From assembly GCF_002999335.1 (NCBI RefSeq), contig NW_020312082.1, positions 43,870 to 107,869 on the forward strand: a DNA stretch of 64,000 bases, in the 5' to 3' direction. Under the pieces are notes generated by a model that was given only the letters and a program-made list of their open reading frames with translations, was not told the origin of the DNA and did no database searches. Both the position numbers and the translations under genes were made by a program. Below are positions 1-13,000 of this stretch, piece after piece. This DNA is from Cyclospora cayetanensis. Lineage: Eukaryota > Apicomplexa > Conoidasida > Eucoccidiorida > Eimeriidae. Every line of letters begins with the position of its first letter. The first letter of the stretch is position 1.

Positions 1-1372
1 CCTTAAGGGGCACATAGGGCTGTTTCGCTGAATAACATGTATAAATCTGTAGGAACTGCTGAGTGCAACGTATCTAGCGGCCTTCCAACCTGAGGCTGGA
101 GGCGCCTAAAGGAGGCTCAACCAGCGTGTTTGTTCCACCCCAGCGATTTTTGGCCTAGTTCTAATAAGACGTCGGCACTGAGGTAAGTAGTACTGCGGAT
201 TTGGGAACACGGTACTTTTTAAAGGAAATTATCTCCAAGAAGGGCACCCGGAACTTCCAGAATAAATAAGGTTGACTCAACGGCTTAGGGCCTACTATTG
301 AGTATAATATAAAGCTGCAAGCAGCTTTCGAACCAGTTTTATCTTTCCGACACCCCAACTTGGGCTTCGTTAAAAATGATAAAGCAAAGTGCTTAATCTC
401 AACGTGTCCACAATATTCGCCCGTAGCTCCTTTGTGTGCACAGGAGGAAAGTTAAGAAGGTGCAATATTCGTAGGGTTAAGGCTAACTCTACCGGAGGAA
501 TGCCTAATGCCATGCTGATCCTGCTCTGTACTACCGGTGTTTCGTACAGAACCTGGAAACAGTTGGCAAGGACTGGGACAGCGTACCGCATGAGATTAAG
601 GATGGCAGCATACGCATATAGGTCTAACTTTTGGGTAAGTTACTTGGTGGCGGGCTTATTACAGCCTTCTAGGCAGCTGTTTATCTTGGGTGTCAGCTTG
701 AGGATCACTTGATGTCCAGGAAAAGTCACCTTTGCACCCAACGGAGAAACTTGTCCCTTTGTCTTAAAAGCTTAACTTTTCGTATTTGTGCTGACATCAC
801 ACACAATGCGACTTAATAATCCTGGCCTTATATCAAGTTTTTTCTGACTGAATGGGTAGGCACGCGTACAGATATTCTACTATTACCTGCAGTGTGCACG
901 AATTATTAGCAAAGTAGGCCACAAAGTTTCTCATCTCAAAAACGGCATACTGAATCAGCATTGTCGTACGTTCTGTGGTGTATCTTTTAAGAGTGGTCAT
1001 CGGTAATCTCTCCCAAGGAGCTGTAGGATCATTAAAGGCTTAATCTTAGATGCGGTGGTTGCTGATAGGGAAGGCAGTAGGGCCGAGCACACTGGTGATA
1101 TCGTCATAATTATCATATAAAAAAGTGAAGAAAACGCTGGAATGCTCCACTAGACCCTGGTGGCATCCGCTTGAGGATACTCTTGAGATGCGGCCCAAGG
1201 CATCGCAGGTAACGCTTCCACAACTATCTAGCAAACAGGCAGCGTCTTGAGGCCTGAAAACTGGGAGGTAGAACAGCATCAGTGAAAGAAACAATGAAAC
1301 GGAGAGTCAATGCCACTAGCTGATGCTGCATTACGATCTCTCTGGGCCTCTGAATCTGTCTGTAGAATTCAG
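1..1372. other. Left edge, upstream of the first recognised calpain exon; no gene resolved
   Basis: I see no exon that I can tie to a family here. Open frames are short and occur on both strands. The calpain gene on the plus strand needs a start codon and possibly N-terminal exons upstream of position 1373, so part of this stretch is probably its 5' end, but no start could be chosen. Confidence 0.3.
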
Positions 1373-4300
1373 GGCTCAAGGGGGACGACGGCCTCTATGA
1401 GGACGCTGAGTTTCCTGGAAATCCACCTGTTCCATCGTTAAAGCCTCCTGTAAGTTTTTAGTAAGCAGTGCCGACAGCTTTATGTTAGGCTGCAAAATGG
1501 ATTACGTACCTGCACTTATGCAAGAGTGTTCCTGTGTGTTCTTTGTGTAGGGGAGTGAAGGGGAACCCCCAGGCATTTTAAAGGGGCTGCTCTGGAGGCG
1601 GCCTGACGAAATCGTATTTTCCATGCAGCATCAACAAGCCAAGTCTCATCAGACATCTCGATTGCAGCAGCAACAACGAAATTCTGCACAGGAGCAGCTG
1701 TTTTCGCAGCCCCATGCAGAGAGGCGGGCAATTTTGTTCAACAGCAGCAGACCTGCTTCCACTGTCGTTCAAGGGCTGCTGCCATCGCACGCATTTGCTG
1801 CTGCTGCTAGCGGCCTAGCCATTTCACACCCTCTAGCTATCAGAGAGGCTTTGATACACCCACAGCATTGGCGGTATATGAAGCCAAAGCACAGAGACCA
1901 CGACGGCTGGCAGCTGGCTTAGCGGAGATTAGCCATAGGCTGCCACACTACAGTCGGTGGCAGAACGACTGCTTGCTGCATACTGCTTCTTCTAATAAGC
2001 ATAGTGAGTGTGCAGAGAAAAACGATAGCATATACATTCATTGCTGCTGTGGGGGGGCTCTTGTGTCTCGATTCAGAGCGCGTGGCTTGTTCTGCGTAGC
2101 CTTCTTCCGGTCAGGGGAAAGAGAAGTGGTGTGCATAGACACCCGATTGCCCTGCCGCCGCTCGCAACAGCTCAAAGAGCACAACAGACAGTCTCGTCGG
2201 TCAACCAAGGGAAGCAGCTCTGAGGCACGAAAGTCGCGGAGCAGTAACGGAAAAGGCACATTATTGAGAGCAGCGCCTTTGAAGGAATGCCCTCCTAATT
2301 GCGCCACTTCGGCAGCGCTGCAGATTCAAGAGGGCAACTCTCAGCTCTGCTCGAGCAAACGTATATCTTCAGTAAGCCCAAATAGCGAAAATGGCTACCG
2401 ATGCACTCTGGACAGTACAGAGGCACAAGCGGACGCCACGGACTCGCTCATAGAATTCGCGTGAGCTTTGCCACCCCTAGTATTTCCTCACCACACTGCG
2501 GGCCTCGAGAGTGGTTTTGCGACAATATATCTAAACACAGAAACCGTTGTATACCGTCCGAAATTTCCTGCGTCGCATTCAAGGCTAGCAAGCGGAAGTA
2601 CCCACTTCGCGTGATATAACAGCATATATTCTTTGCTCGAATTTTTTTTTCTCACGGACAGATTCACTCACTGCCACGCTTTCGAGGAAGTATGGCTACC
2701 TCTCCTGGAAAAGGCTTATGCCAAGTTCCTCGGTTCTTATGAGGCTGTAGCACAAAGGTGAGCCTTAAGCCTTAAACAATAAATGGTAAGCATTATACAG
2801 GAACAGGCTTTACTAAGCGTGTGTGACATCTGTGCAAGGATTCAGGAGCTTCCGGGATATACTTGTCGACTTGACAGGAGGCGTTGGTCCGCCCACACAA
2901 GGACACCAAGGGCTTTACATCCCAGCCTCCAGTTTCTGACCCAAACTATAGTGTCACGTGCTGTCCACGGAAGCGTTTCGCTTTAAATCGTATGCTTCAG
3001 TCTTTCTTGTGCATCTGCTCAGTTGAGGAAGTGGAGGTCGCGTGCTTTGACGCTCCTGTGCTGTGGGCCAAACTAAGGAAGTGCGCTGACGGTGTCCCCT
3101 ATGTATCTACGCAGGTCTTCTGAATGAAAACCTGTTGGCAAATACCAGTAGTGCCAAATGCATGCATTTTTGCATATAATTAAGATAGTGGAGCCTATAG
3201 AGTCATTTCTCAACGTGCATGCAAATGTGTCTGTCAATAAGCGTGCATCCACATATTCTTCCAGCCAACCAATATTACCTTCTCTCAATGCCGAACCCGA
3301 GTAGTATTTACACATATTTAGATGTAGACTCCTAAGGTCAATTTGTTTGCTCTTTACCGTGTATGGGCTTTATCGGCGTCTACAACAATGTACAGCTACA
3401 TGAATAAAGCACACCCGGTGAAGCGCACAACGAAAGAAAATAGTGAATGCTGCACACACGAATGTTACTTCTAGGACTATATGCACAAGGCACAGAAGCC
3501 GGTACTCCTGCGTACACTTACACGTGCATACACATAGATGCAACGAATACATGAAAAGGCACATGTCTTGTTGGTGTTGTATTGCTGTTTACTGTAGGGC
3601 CTTCTGCACTGGGGGATGTTTTATAAGCAGCATTGCCAGGGGCACAGCCACAGAAAAAGAAATACTCTCCAACAGGCAATATACCGTTGTCGATGTCGTA
3701 CGGGTATGCAAACACAAAACTTCCAACCCTCTACCACAAAATCTTGTCCTGACATCTAGTCTTTGTACAGCCTGTCTGCAGGCCTCGCCCACTCATTGAG
3801 GCATTTGGCAATAAGGGCAGCACAAGTGCAGACTTCAATGCCGTTCGTATCACAGTCAATGCCAATTTAAAGCACCCGCATCTGCTAAATGTTGGCTCTA
3901 GTTGGGAAATCTTTAGATTCATTTGGCACACCCATGGCTTTGTAGGTTGAAGAACTGCGGCTAGTGCGGCTACACAACCCCTGGAAGGTCCCCACTTGGC
4001 GAGGAGAATTTTCTGATTATCATCGGTCCTGGACTCAGTATCCAGGTGCTTTATTACATCATAAACCACACATTCTGGCACTGTTGAATCTAAACCATCC
4101 ATGAGCTGTAACTTCGGAGACTAGCAAGTCATGACTGCGAAATGGTGATGGTATAAACTGATACAGTGTGTATGGCTGATGCACTCTCTGCAACAGCGCA
4201 GCAGGACCAAGACAATAAGCAGTCTGGAGAAGGAACCCACGGCCTTTTCGAATGGTATCTGGTCCGGTGTCCCTGTTTTGTCCTGTCTCTGGCCGCCAGA

Positions 4301-7300
4301 CCTGAAAGAGAGGCTAAACTACAAGTTTGGAGATGCTCCAGCAGCATTTTGGATGAAGTTTGAGTCCTTTCTGGAGAATTTCACAGACATACTCTTTTGC
4401 TATTTTCTGCCCTCCGAGAAAAAAATCCCCCTTTCCCAGCTCAAGGAGCTGCCCACGTCCATCTCACCGGCTGCTGCAGCTGTGCGAATCCACGAGGGTT
4501 TCAACTCTGCTGCCGTAGCATCGAAGCAGACTGCGGATTCGGAAGGAAACACGTGAGCTTCCATAAAGCCTTAAAACAGCAACAACCACTAGTCCTGTCT
4601 GCCGAATGGCAGTTTAGCATGGCGGGTGAGCGGTACGGGAGAATTTCTACATGATTCTAGAATTGTTGTTGCGAACACAGCAAGCTAGCCAGATCCACAA
4701 CTGGAGATATTGAAGTTCTGCGCAATCAAGGACTTGCTGCTTTGTACGTGACAGTGCATAGAGCCACTTGGAGTGGCTTGTCTCTCTGCGGTCTACCACG
4801 GGACTGGAATAGGCAACAGGCAGCAGCAGGAGCTACCGCCCTACAGCCATTAGCTCTATGCACACTACAGCAAGGACAAAGGCTTTCTGGTAGAATCAGG
4901 GAGAGCAGCTCCACCATGGTCAACAAGCAACATACGATTTCAACGGGAGTCCTATCTAAGGGGCCTTTCCCGGCTTGGCGAGTACGGTACTCGCAACCCG
5001 CGCAAACAGCAGATATCGCCAAAATCAGGAAGAGCCACACCCCTCTGCAGTCCTCTGCAGCGAAGAGTGCTGCTGCAGCTGCTCCTTTTTGTGTTGATGC
5101 CGTAGTCAATGGCAGGCTAGAAGTTTCCTGCGAAAATTTCGGCAGCGGGGCTACAAAACCAGCAGTCGTACCACAGTGCAACAGGACCACACCTGCATGC
5201 GCGGAATACACAGTTGTCAGCCGCCCCTCCGCTTTGGTCAGGTACGAATACCAAGCTGAGGGATTTGATATGGCGTGGGTAAACGCTCCAATGTTCCTCG
5301 TTTCTTTTCCTGAACCTTCATCTGTCACTAATGCTTCGCACAAGCACCAGGAGGCGAGGATTAATGAATCGCAGCAAAGCCACCCGCTGTCCCAGGAAAC
5401 ACGGCCAGCTTTGCAGGAAGCTTTCCTCTCCATAACGCAGAGCAGCGCTCTTGATGTGGCTCCAATCAGCATGGCAGTCTTTCACGCACGGGTAAACCCA
5501 GATACACACAGGCGCTTGAAGCTGATACCCAACCACCGGGTTCAATGGACGTCGTGTGCATCCCTACGTGGATGTGGGATTTTCATGTTCTAACAATGGG
5601 AGAAAGTAAAAAAACCCAAGTTATGGGATAGAATGGTCTTTTGCTGCTCAGGAATGCCGCCGCATCTGGTCATTCTCGGATGCAAAGCTTGTGGGAGTGT
5701 CTCAAGCAGTGGCGGATGGTGAGAGACCGGCAAGCCAGGAGCCATGGAAGGGAGGCGGCTGCTGCATGGCTAGTTGCATGCAGGGTCTTTTAATAGGGGC
5801 TCCTGAACCTCGAGGGGCCTGGAGAGATAGCTGCTTAAGACTGGGATTTGTGGGGGAGGCCGAGGGAGATTGCGTAAAGAGCACCAGACGACTGCTCGTA
5901 GTTTGTTACCAAAACGTTCCAGCCGAGAGCAGCAGTTTACGCCCCAACGACTTCATTTTCCGCACCTTTAGCTCATGCCCCGTAAGCTGAAAAGGCTATA
6001 TTCGAATGGGGAGTTTTCGAACTGTCATGTGCACCACTGCAAATCGGCGTTGTACTGAATCGCTGCAGTGTTCATAGAGGAGAGAGCATCTGTACCATAG
6101 CATGCGTACAGAAATATTGCGAGACGTTACTGGATTCCTCTGTTGGTCATGCCTCCACTGCCTCTTCACGGGTGCTTGCAGATGCACGTCGAGCAGCTTC
6201 CGCCCCCAAAACATTATCAATTATCAGGTGCATGGACACCGGACTCCGCAGGTCAGCCTCCAACCCCTTAATTCATAAAAAGTTCTTGGTTTAGTCCTTT
6301 TTTGCGTGGAATAAATTCAAAGTGTCTTTGAGGAGCTTTTCCGAACTTGTTAAAAACCCCTCCTCACAAATCACTTTCTCATTGGCTCTTCTGGCGAGCT
6401 ATGCTGCTGTTCACATTGTAGCTGGTGTTTTGGACTCCTTTAGGCGGCAGACTGTTGACACCGGGCCCTCGAAAGTGCTTTGTTTTTAATACGAAGTGGT
6501 CAACAAACCCACAATTCGCTCTTTATGCAAACCCAAGGTGGACTGAAGCGACGACCTGCAGGCCCGGTTAAAGCAGGATATACAACTTTTGAGCTTAATG
6601 CTGATTAGCTCGAACATCAAACTAGAAAATTATTGGGCTACTCGTGTGTGCTGGAGGTTCCAGTCGTAGTGGTGTTGCGCTTATGCCAGAAAAAGAGTGC
6701 CTCGACCACTGTGGAAGGGGGCTTGTGTTTGAGTGACGGTGTCAACTCTCCATGTTCAAGGTACCCTGAAACAACAGTGTGCATATCTGTAATACGGCAG
6801 GAAGCAAAAACAAAAACCGAACAGCACCTTTCCGTGAGGCTTGGGTTTCCTTAAGCAAGTTTTGGGAGAAGTGCAAGTAATTAGTTTGTGGTTCCTCCTG
6901 TCTTAGCACTGTATTTCTGTGTTTGCAGCAACGAGCTTCACCTGTGGTGCTACTGTTGGGCACAAGCTAGCTCGTTGGATGTATTTGCACTCAGCCAGTA
7001 AATCAGTAGTAGCTGAACTGTCGTTATTACCAGTACCGTGGCAATCAGGTTCTGTTCTGTTCTGCGGTTGTGGGTGCTGTTGCGCTAGGTAGGTTTAGTG
7101 GCAACGCGATTGAGGGATTCGACAAACCCAGAGGCAATGGAAGACACAGCTTCTTCGAACTCTCAACATACGCAGTAACACTTAACTGATCTAATGTAAT
7201 GATCCCTAACTTATTTCTACTGGCCAGCTCTGCAGATTGTCAAGCTGGACTTACAAAACCGGCTGTGAACCCAGGTTCAGGACGCAGAGTATACAGCCAT

Positions 7301-9448
7301 AGTGTAAAAAGACTCGCACTGCTTCTTCTCAGTTTGTCTCGCAAGACAGCCATGAGAATGTGTGGTTACGCTCTACTCGCAGAACTAACTGGTTTGGAGC
7401 CGGCTCTGAAGCACCTCAACCTGAATTGAATCGGAAGTTGACAGTCAGCTAACAATACCTTGCTACCTCTCCGTCCTAAAGCCAGATAGCCTGCTAACGC
7501 GTCCAGGGCTGCTGGAGCGGTGACGTTCAGCTCACATCTAGCTTGTAGCTCGTTCTTCGTGCAGATCGAGGCCGATGAGTGGTTCGTTGAAGCCGTCGGG
7601 AACGAGCAGTGCTGCATCAAACTCACGATTCTCAAGGGATCCGTGAGCCAGGTTTACCTATATCGCTGAGGAAAGCGAATTCATGGGTGTAGAAAACAGT
7701 GAATATATGCGAGTTTGTGGATCTGCGATTCCGTTTGTATTATTGCGATTGCTCTCCGTGCGGGTTGTCTCTCATACTCCATAGCCCTGTTGGTTGCATG
7801 CGTCTGCAAATTGTGGATTGGAACGTATCTTGGCCCTTCTTTGCAGGGCCCCCTTATAGTATCTCCATGCTTAGAGGTAGGAGGTGCAACTGGAGCCTTT
7901 GTCCTGAACGTGTTCAGCGACTTGCCTCTCGAGGTACCGAACGAACAAGTACCCCGCTTAGGTTGTTCGCGCTACAGTGTTTGGCATGGCCGACGCAAAC
8001 AGTTCAGACTGACACGTTTCCCCTGTGTATATGTGTCAGAACTATGCGTTCTCCTCCAAGCTGTACCAGAACACTGTAATCTAGAGCCCAATTCCTAGTT
8101 TTGAATGCCTTCGGTGGTTTTTGTTGCAGAGACTTGAAGCCCTTGACTACGAGCACTACAGAACGCTAATTGGTCAATGGGAGCTTGAAACAGCTGGGGG
8201 AAGCCACAACTTCCCTGAGCTGCTCGCAACCCCTAATGGCCTCCAAAATAAAACAGGTAGGGGAGTTGGTTTTAGGCGAGAGCAGCTCTGTTCTGGGTGT
8301 GGTTTCCATATTTTTATCATTTGCTGGTCCGAGCATCATGTGTAACTGTCCTATGGTTGTGCCTGAAACCTCACGGTACCCCGTAAACTCTTTGCCTATT
8401 TGTCCATCCAGTTCCACTCCGGAAAAAAGGCAAAGCGCAGCCTGTTACGTGTCCCTTACCGCTTATTGGCACAAAGAGGGTCCCGCGTGGATGGGTGTCT
8501 AACCCGCAGTACCTTCTATCAGTAGCTGAGACAGTTCAAGTTGGCATTACCTTGGCCAGGCATGACGACTGCTGGGGAATTCAAAAGGAGCAGGTTTGAA
8601 ACTAGAGACTCAAATATTGAATCCATAAATAAATGTCCCATCACATGAAGGATGTCTGCTACAATGCAACTCACGCGTCAGTATCCAGGGTTCGGGATAA
8701 GGTATTAGCGCGCAGGGGATACCATGGGTTGCCGTCTTCAATTAAGTACTGAGATGTGCTGCAGGATATGGCGGGATGCATGATGGGACTTTACGTCTTT
8801 CGGGGAAGGAATGTTTGTATGGAGAATCTGGTCCAACAGACGGATTTTGTGGTGTGTTGCAGCGCTGTGCTTGTCTTGTGTTTCGGGGAGTATTCAGTAG
8901 TAGATTTTCTTTCCCGATAAGTGGGTATGCGGCTTGCATCTTGGAAAAAGCATGGGTTCACGTACAGCTGTGCTGGGGATTAGATACAACCATGCTCGCA
9001 CATTTCATTACATGTCCCTCAAGCTCTGGGTCATAAAGTTTTGGCCTTGGGGATGGCGCCAGTTTCGACTCTCTGTGTCTGCGAGTCGATCAGCTTGGAA
9101 ATGAAGTTTCACTCTCAGTTTTATTTGTCTGCCCACCCAGAAAGTCCGAGGAGTATGTCGTGATGCCCACAACCTGGAAGGTTTGTTAACACGAACTTGA
9201 TCTTTGGCAAGTTCGTATATTTAGTATTGCACTTAGGGCAATTCGTAACAGTGGAGAACAGATAATAGGATGGCAAAATTATATTACGATGCATTTACTG
9301 TACATAATGAAGTGTGGTTTCGTCTTTGCAGCCAGGAAAGACAGGAGAATTTCTCTTGCGCTTCTGTGGCCCACTAAATAAAATCTCCATTTCTGCACCC
9401 AGGAGTGGGGGGGAATCCATGGGCACTGAACCCTCGATTAACGCATAA
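1373..9448 (+). CDS. Calpain-family protein with degenerate catalytic triad, CysPc plus two C2L domains (5' end unresolved)
   Basis: Calpains are cytosolic Cys proteases with a Cys-His-Asn triad. Exons joined by phase and homology: 1373-1449 (GLYEDAEFP, the opening of CysPc), 1551-1873 (WRRPDEI; VVQGLLPSHAF), 2077-2460 (VVCIDTRLPC, then a Ser-rich insert), 2662-2757 (WLPLLEKAYAKFLGSYEAV), about 2839-2912 (ILVDLTGGV), 3598-3703 (LSNRQYTVVDVVR), 3946-4045 (RLVRLHNPWK), 4300-4552 (FWMKFESFLENFTDI, end of CysPc). Then come C2L one (about 4762-5540, interrupted by an insert; 7847-7933) and C2L two (8130-8256 with GQWELETAGG; about 8765-8850; 9141-9180; 9332-9448, stop TAA). The active-site Cys of QGxxGDC is His (1788-1790) and the GHAY His is Arg (3674-3676), while Asn of NPW remains (3976-3978). 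A pseudoprotease is therefore likely. The 2757 to 2839 junction does not join in frame, and the exons between 5540 and 7847 and between 8256 and 8765 were not all found. Family assignment is firm; the full model is not. Confidence 0.85.
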
Positions 9449-10030
9449 ATCAAAGTGAAAAGTCCATGGTATTTCAGTATGTGGGCTGGTTTTTAACATG
9501 AAAAAGCAAGCACTAGATTTGCCGTCGAATTCTCCCAGGAGACTGCATCTGCAGCCTCTAATTCCGCTATGCTCAACTGGGACTTCCCAGGGTCCGCCGT
9601 TTGAAATACCGGCATTTTAGATGCCCGTGCACATCAACATACATCGACTCACCATATTCTAAGCATAGATACACCTTTGAGTGCAGCTACAGAAGTTCGT
9701 ATAGTTAGAATCACTGGTAGCAATTAGTCGCGAACTGCGAAAGGAAAACTATTCGATGAGCAGGCAAACACTCATAAACACTCTAGAAGGAGAGTCCATG
9801 GTGATAGACAGAAATGTATGCTAATAGGCACAGCCTCACAAGAAAAAGAATACATACTTATTTAAAAGCTACTGGTAGCTATATGCCTTCAGATGCTTAG
9901 CATATTTTTCGCGAAAGGCACAGCCAGCCTTGCTCTGGTGCGTCTCTACTTCTACTTCGGACGGGTTTACATGGCTACCAAAGGTTGTGTAGGCCAAACA
10001 AACACAGGCCAGGGGTCTTCTGGGCGGCAT
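9449..10030. other. Convergent intergenic spacer (calpain / alpha-amylase)
   Basis: The two stop codons face each other about 580 bases apart. It should hold both 3' UTRs and polyadenylation sites. I see no gene or strong repeat in it. Confidence 0.6.
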
Positions 10031-13000
10031 TTACTGTGTCCACACACAGAAGTTGTGACCGAAGGATGCGATGAGCCAATTTCCCGGTCCAGGGTGCCAG
10101 TCTAGCCATCCGATCTTTATCGCCACACTTGCACTGTGGGGGTGGCACCAGCGGTCCTTGGGTGAGATGTACGCCGCATACAGCCCATGTTTTGCCCTAC
10201 GTAGTCACAAGCACCTGAAAATGATACGGGCTAGCCTTCAATGTACAATTACCAAATGGGGGGACCTAGGGGTTGGCAATATGGTTTGCGTACAGGCAGG
10301 ATGATGAACTGTGAAACTGACAGGTGTTGAGCTATAAGTGCTTTTTTGCAAACATCCTGGTGAAAGCCTTTGGGCCAGAGGGTTGAGGTCTGCAGGGTTT
10401 AGCACTTACGTAGCCATGTAGATGCCGCTGGTGCTGTGGATCCCCATGGAAGTTCTTACGTCGCAAAGCTCTTGTAGCTTTTGTCTGCGACAGCGACATA
10501 GCCCCTGGCCCTCCTTACTGAGTTTTAAGCTTGTGATTTCCTTTTTTTGCGGATTAGCGCTTGGATTCAATTTGTGGCTTCATGCTTGGGACCTTCTATT
10601 TTCCTACCGACAATATGGGCCATAATCTGAGTAGTGGTTCCAGTAGATGCAAGGAACTCCCGGGTGCGTGAGAATGACCGCGTAACCTTGCAGCTGGAGA
10701 GATACCCACATTCTGTCAGTGAACTCGTAAGCTGATATGATTAGGGTTAAAAGGGGGAGAATTCCGTTGTACTGGGCATCCGGCATTAGGATTTAGCCGT
10801 GAGTGCCGGGGCTTAGATTTAAGATTAGAGATTACAACTCCGTCAAGCTCCCCGTTGCAGAAGGTACGGCAGTACTCCAGGTGATCGGTATCATGGTTTT
10901 CAATAAAGGTAACGGCGAGCTGCGGTTCCTGCAGTGCATGGGTCGGAACACATCACACGAGATGCTCACTCGCTTAATTGTATTCCTGCTCAATGCTGAA
11001 AGCATAAATTCGTTTGCATCCTACTCGATGGATCCCCCGCTGGGTAGGCATACGGTATAAACTCCGCAAGCTCGCGTTATTTTTGAGGTCTTCTCCGCAT
11101 GTCAGCTAAATGGCTGTTTACTTTCCTGCTTTTGACCTGCGCTTGTGCCCATTCAGTTGTGTCGGACTTTCTTTCCCCTTTTTGCCCGTGTTTCCGTTCT
11201 TTATCTCTGCGCACTTAATTTCAAGTTGTATCTTTTTCTATGTGCTCTGATATCCCTTCCTTGCTGTGCTTTTGTTCTGCCGGTTGGTCGATAATGTCTG
11301 TCATAACTTTGTACTGCTACAGTGGTTGTCGTTTTGCCTGCAATCTATGTACATGCTTTTCTCTTCCCTGTTCTGCTAGTATAATCATTCTCCCATGTCG
11401 TGACATATCTAAGTATGTGTGTCTTTAACTATCTTTTGTATCTGATATCCGTGCGCTCTCTCTTGGCTGCTTCTTGTCAGCCTTTTTCACTGTCGACCCA
11501 AGCCTGTGTGTCTGTCCTTACTATGCCGACGAGACCGTTGAGATTTCCGCAGGCATTAAGAATGCCGAAGTCGCCTGTTTCTACTGCGCGTTGCAGATGA
11601 TAGTAAAATGCAAAGTCAAAGGCAGCCAGAGAGCCCCCAGCGGCTCTGACGTAGTTCACAAGAGCCCGTGTATCGCCATGCCAATACTCCCCTACCGTGA
11701 ACGGCCGACCCAGGTGCTCCACAAAGGCTTGCTGCGAATCGCACATGAAAACGACTATCAAGTAAAAGCTAGCTTGAGGCTCTTGCATAAGCGGTTTAAG
11801 CTTGAGGTATCGGGAATTCCTTCTTGCCTGGTACTGGGGGGCGTAGCCACCGGCCATGTCAATTCTGAACGCAAGGTATCCGACGTCTCGCATGAGCCAC
11901 TGGGTCCAGAGCTTCATGTCTCGTTGCACTTGAGGGTTTGTATGGTCAAGATCCGGTGCGCAATCCACGCTCACGCCGGTGTCTTTGCCTCCTTCCCCAT
12001 GGTAGCCCTGCAGGTTGTTGCATACCACCGCCCAAGGGCCCCAGTCAGGAGCTTCAAAAATTGTCCAGTGCCCCCGGCTGTCTTGCCGCGTGCCACATCG
12101 GTGGTTGGCCACCAAGTCAACGCAGCAAGCCAACCCTGATTCCCGAGCGGTTCGAATCAGATGTTGCAGCTCCGCTGCCGTCCCGTAATGACTGTTCAAC
12201 GAGTACCTGGACGCAAACTTGACAGACCCCATAGAAGCAGCGGTAGGGGTGGCTACGGAAAAAGGGACAGAGAGGGAGCGTATCGTTATGCCAAGATAAG
12301 CAAAACATGAAGTGGGGCGTAGACAGGAAGTAAATAGAACAAAAGACTTAAACAAGGCAGTGCCACAGTAGTAGCTGAGGTAGAAACGAGGGCCTAGGCA
12401 GAGTCACAATCGTAAACATATGCAGATCGTTATCAGCAATCGTAACACCGGCAACACTGAGAACCAGTACCATCTGGTGGGCATGTATCCTTCCAATCCA
12501 ACACATTCTGTGGGTGGAGGACACCAAATTATGGAAACTCCAAGCCGTTTTATGTCCTCAAGTTTGCTGCAAAGAACGTTGTACCAGCCTGTGGGATTCT
12601 GTGCGCTGACCCAATTAAACCCCTGCAGCATTATATGCCCCTTCCCATCGTCTAGTCGAGGTCCTTCCAGTCGCGTTTCAGCACGAGCGTCCAACGGGTC
12701 GCTGTGAAGTCCCTCAACTGCAGCCGGCAAAAATATCCTAAAGAAGCCGTTGCTTCTGCTGTAATCGATGTTGCTCTTTCCTTCATTGTAGTCCGGAGGA
12801 GGCAAATCGTGCCATGCGGAAACAGTGTAGCGGTGGGTGTCGCCTTTCGTTACTGCCACGTCAGTGTATTTGTGTTCCTGGGGTCCCACAGCTGGCAAAA
12901 ATGCAATGGGGACCCCGTCTTTATACACCCGATAGAATCGCACCGGAGCACCCCCGTGATCAGCTGGAGGTTTCCAACAGATTTCTATCCTGTGACACAA

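Noticed and set aside
1960..1985. NDCLL in another frame as the calpain active-site Cys
   Set aside because: It is only about 13 residues before the GLFCVAFF block instead of the usual 35 or so, and the QGLLPSHAF block upstream aligns with the true position.
4726..5472. 248-codon minus-strand frame
   Set aside because: It lies opposite the calpain C2L exon, which has recognisable domain sequence on the plus strand; the antisense frame has no domain.
10462..10530. Alternative amylase exon reading YVAVADKSY
   Set aside because: It resembles the C domain by chance; the frame reading DVRTSMGIHSTSGIYM fits both the family and the phases of the neighbouring exons.
11474..12139. 221-codon plus-strand frame
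   Set aside because: It is antisense to the amylase catalytic exons with conserved GH13 motifs.
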